This document shows, one piece after another, positions 5,172 through 5,615 of a stretch of 5,615 nt of DNA; position 1 is the stretch's first letter, and each line of letters opens with the position of its first letter. The notes under the pieces were generated by a model that was not told where the DNA came from, searched no databases, and saw only the letters and a list, made by a program, of their open reading frames with translations. The position numbers and the translations under genes were made by a program. This DNA is from Nitrososphaerales archaeon TH526 (GTDB taxonomy: Archaea > Thermoproteota > Nitrososphaeria > Nitrososphaerales > Nitrososphaeraceae), in assembly GCA_014523665.1 (NCBI GenBank), contig JAATVR010000008.1, positions 1 through 5,615 on the forward strand. The letters are read 5' to 3'.

Positions 5172-5269
5172 ATGGTGCAGAATAATGAGAGTGCTATAGT
5201 GTATGTCGTGAAATTTGGATGCTAATACTCGCAGTAACTATGATCTCTATTTTCCTTATTCTATTCTAG
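5172..5269 (+). pseudogene. Possible small single-span membrane peptide, frameshifted
   Basis: ATG 5172 starts MVQNNESAIVYVVKFGC and stops at 5223-5225. The frame one base back reads REIW then MLILAVTMISIFLILF and stops at 5267-5269. Joined, they would make a peptide of about 33 residues with a polar start and one membrane helix. The TATA box TTATTAAA at 5138-5145 is at nearly the right distance for a leaderless start. The frame break and small size make this very uncertain. The hydrophobic part could be chance in AT-rich DNA. Confidence 0.2.
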
Positions 5270-5310
5270 ATACAAAAAACCACTTTTGCTTTTATCCTCA
5301 AGAATATTGG

Positions 5311-5364
5311 TACTACGAAACTTCGTCCATCAGGATTGATTTTAATTAAGTCTGAAACGTAGTA
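5311..5364. repeat. Inverted repeat TACTACG/CGTAGTA
   Basis: TACTACG at 5311-5317 pairs with CGTAGTA at 5358-5364. With one bulged G the flanking GG (5309-5310) and CC (5366-5367) extend it to nine pairs. The 40-base interior begins with a second small dyad, ACGAA (5315-5319) with TTCGT (5322-5326), which overlaps the outer arm and would compete with it. It could be a structured RNA or a fortuitous fold. Confidence 0.25.
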
Positions 5365-5401
5365 GCCCATAATAAAGCAACTGGCCACGTATTAAGACTC
5401 G

Positions 5402-5411
5402 CTTATTAAAA
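5402..5411 (+). promoter_or_regulatory. TATA box of the 48-codon ORF
   Basis: CTTATTAAAA is base-for-base the same 10-mer as the cupredoxin TATA box at 2729-2738. It starts 33 bases before the TTG at 5435, against 32 bases for the cupredoxin TTG. The matching sequence and spacing make a leaderless promoter likely. Confidence 0.5.
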
Positions 5412-5434
5412 GTAAACTCAGACAGGATAGTAAT

Positions 5435-5581
5435 TTGCTCCGCACAAATTGGGCAAAAATGGTGCAGCGGGCTTCAGTCCCGTTCCCCCGAAGCAAAATT
5501 GAGGTAGAGTGGAAAGGCCATATACGGGACTGGTCAGAAAGAGTCTCTTACCTAAAGGAGATAATGCTTCAGATCCATTGA
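5435..5581 (+). CDS. Small basic protein of 48 residues, unknown function
   Basis: A frame from TTG 5435 to TGA 5579-5581 encodes 48 residues, or 40 from ATG 5459. It starts MLRTNWAKMVQRASVPFPRS and ends WSERVSYLKEIMLQIH. It is hydrophilic and basic, with a likely helix in the last 18 residues and no cysteine pair, signal peptide or membrane span. The TTG start is favoured because a TATA box identical to that of the cupredoxin lies at the leaderless distance. I recognise no family. The middle of the frame coincides with GC-rich inverted repeats (5468-5532), so the segment may be a structured RNA or mobile-element end instead of, or as well as, a gene. Confidence 0.4.
   Translation: MLRTNWAKMVQRASVPFPRSKIEVEWKGHIRDWSERVSYLKEIMLQIH
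5468..5532. repeat. GC-rich nested inverted repeats
   Basis: CAGTCCCGT at 5475-5483 is perfectly complementary to ACGGGACTG at 5524-5532. The same CCCG can instead pair locally with CGGG at 5468-5471, and GCTTC (5471-5475) with GAAGC (5490-5494). These stems exclude one another. Local GC content is well above the surroundings. A hairpin of the form GGGCTTCAGTCCC resembles right ends of some IS605/IS1341-type elements, but no transposase or TnpB is present here. Confidence 0.4.
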
Positions 5582-5615
5582 TGAATGAAAGTAATTTCGC
5601 TAATACAAGCAGATC

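Larger units (their letters stand above)
4983..5434. other. Intergenic stretch right of the ClC gene
   Basis: No gene of ordinary length is present. TTATTAAA at 5138-5145 is a good TATA box, 34 bases before ATG 5172, but that frame closes after 17 codons. A shifted frame at 5219-5269 encodes a short hydrophobic helix. A long-range stem, TACTACG (5311-5317) with CGTAGTA (5358-5364), encloses a smaller ACGAA/TTCGT dyad (5315-5326). The rest is AT-rich with no recognisable content. Confidence 0.5.

Noticed and set aside
5465..5495. tRNA-like arm
   Set aside because: The CGGG-loop-CCCG hairpin suggested a T-arm, but there is no GTTC-type loop, acceptor stem or anticodon arm at the right distances.

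Overview
The window looks like a piece of a chromosome from an ammonia-oxidising-type archaeon of the Nitrososphaerota (Thaumarchaeota), probably the Nitrososphaerales side. The evidence is indirect. DNA outside one gene is AT-rich, arginine is mostly AGA/AGG, and TATA boxes sit 30-33 bases upstream of start codons with no room for a leader. There is a secreted type-1 copper protein of the kind abundant in these archaea, and a broken copy of a small protein family I know only from this phylum. No rRNA, tRNA, CRISPR array, complete insertion sequence or phage gene is visible.

Layout, left to right. Bases 1-501 hold a dead fragment of an alpha/beta-hydrolase start and unexplained AT-rich DNA. 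Bases 502-1089 (minus) encode a secreted or membrane-anchored protein of unknown function. Bases 1168-1501 (minus) hold a small DUF6659-like gene split by a frameshift and apparent internal deletion. Bases 1502-1990 have no convincing gene. Bases 2023-2589 (plus) encode a multi-pass membrane protein with an internal HLxxGxxxGxxxG repeat, followed by a possible 38-residue ORF (2610-2726) and then a plastocyanin/amicyanin-like cupredoxin (2761-3183). Bases 3184-3713 are a gene-poor stretch opening with a strong ribosome binding site on an 11-codon ORF. Bases 3714-4982 (minus) encode a divergent ClC-family chloride channel or transporter, more GC-rich by eye than the rest. Bases 4983-5615 are mostly non-coding, with one promising 48-codon gene candidate at 5435-5581 behind a TATA box identical to that of the cupredoxin.

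How the parts relate. The membrane protein and cupredoxin are tandem, each with its own TATA box and apparently leaderless start, and each TATA box lies inside a short inverted repeat. Both products belong at the cell envelope, so a shared redox or copper role is possible but unproven. The ClC gene stands alone and uses a Shine-Dalgarno site. The many gene remnants and short ORFs between real genes indicate low coding density and gene decay. I do not see a clear new multi-gene system. The best leads are the membrane-protein/small-ORF/cupredoxin cluster with its promoter dyads, the ClC protein with three altered signature residues and an exact 19-bp internal repeat, and the small promoter-backed gene at the right end.
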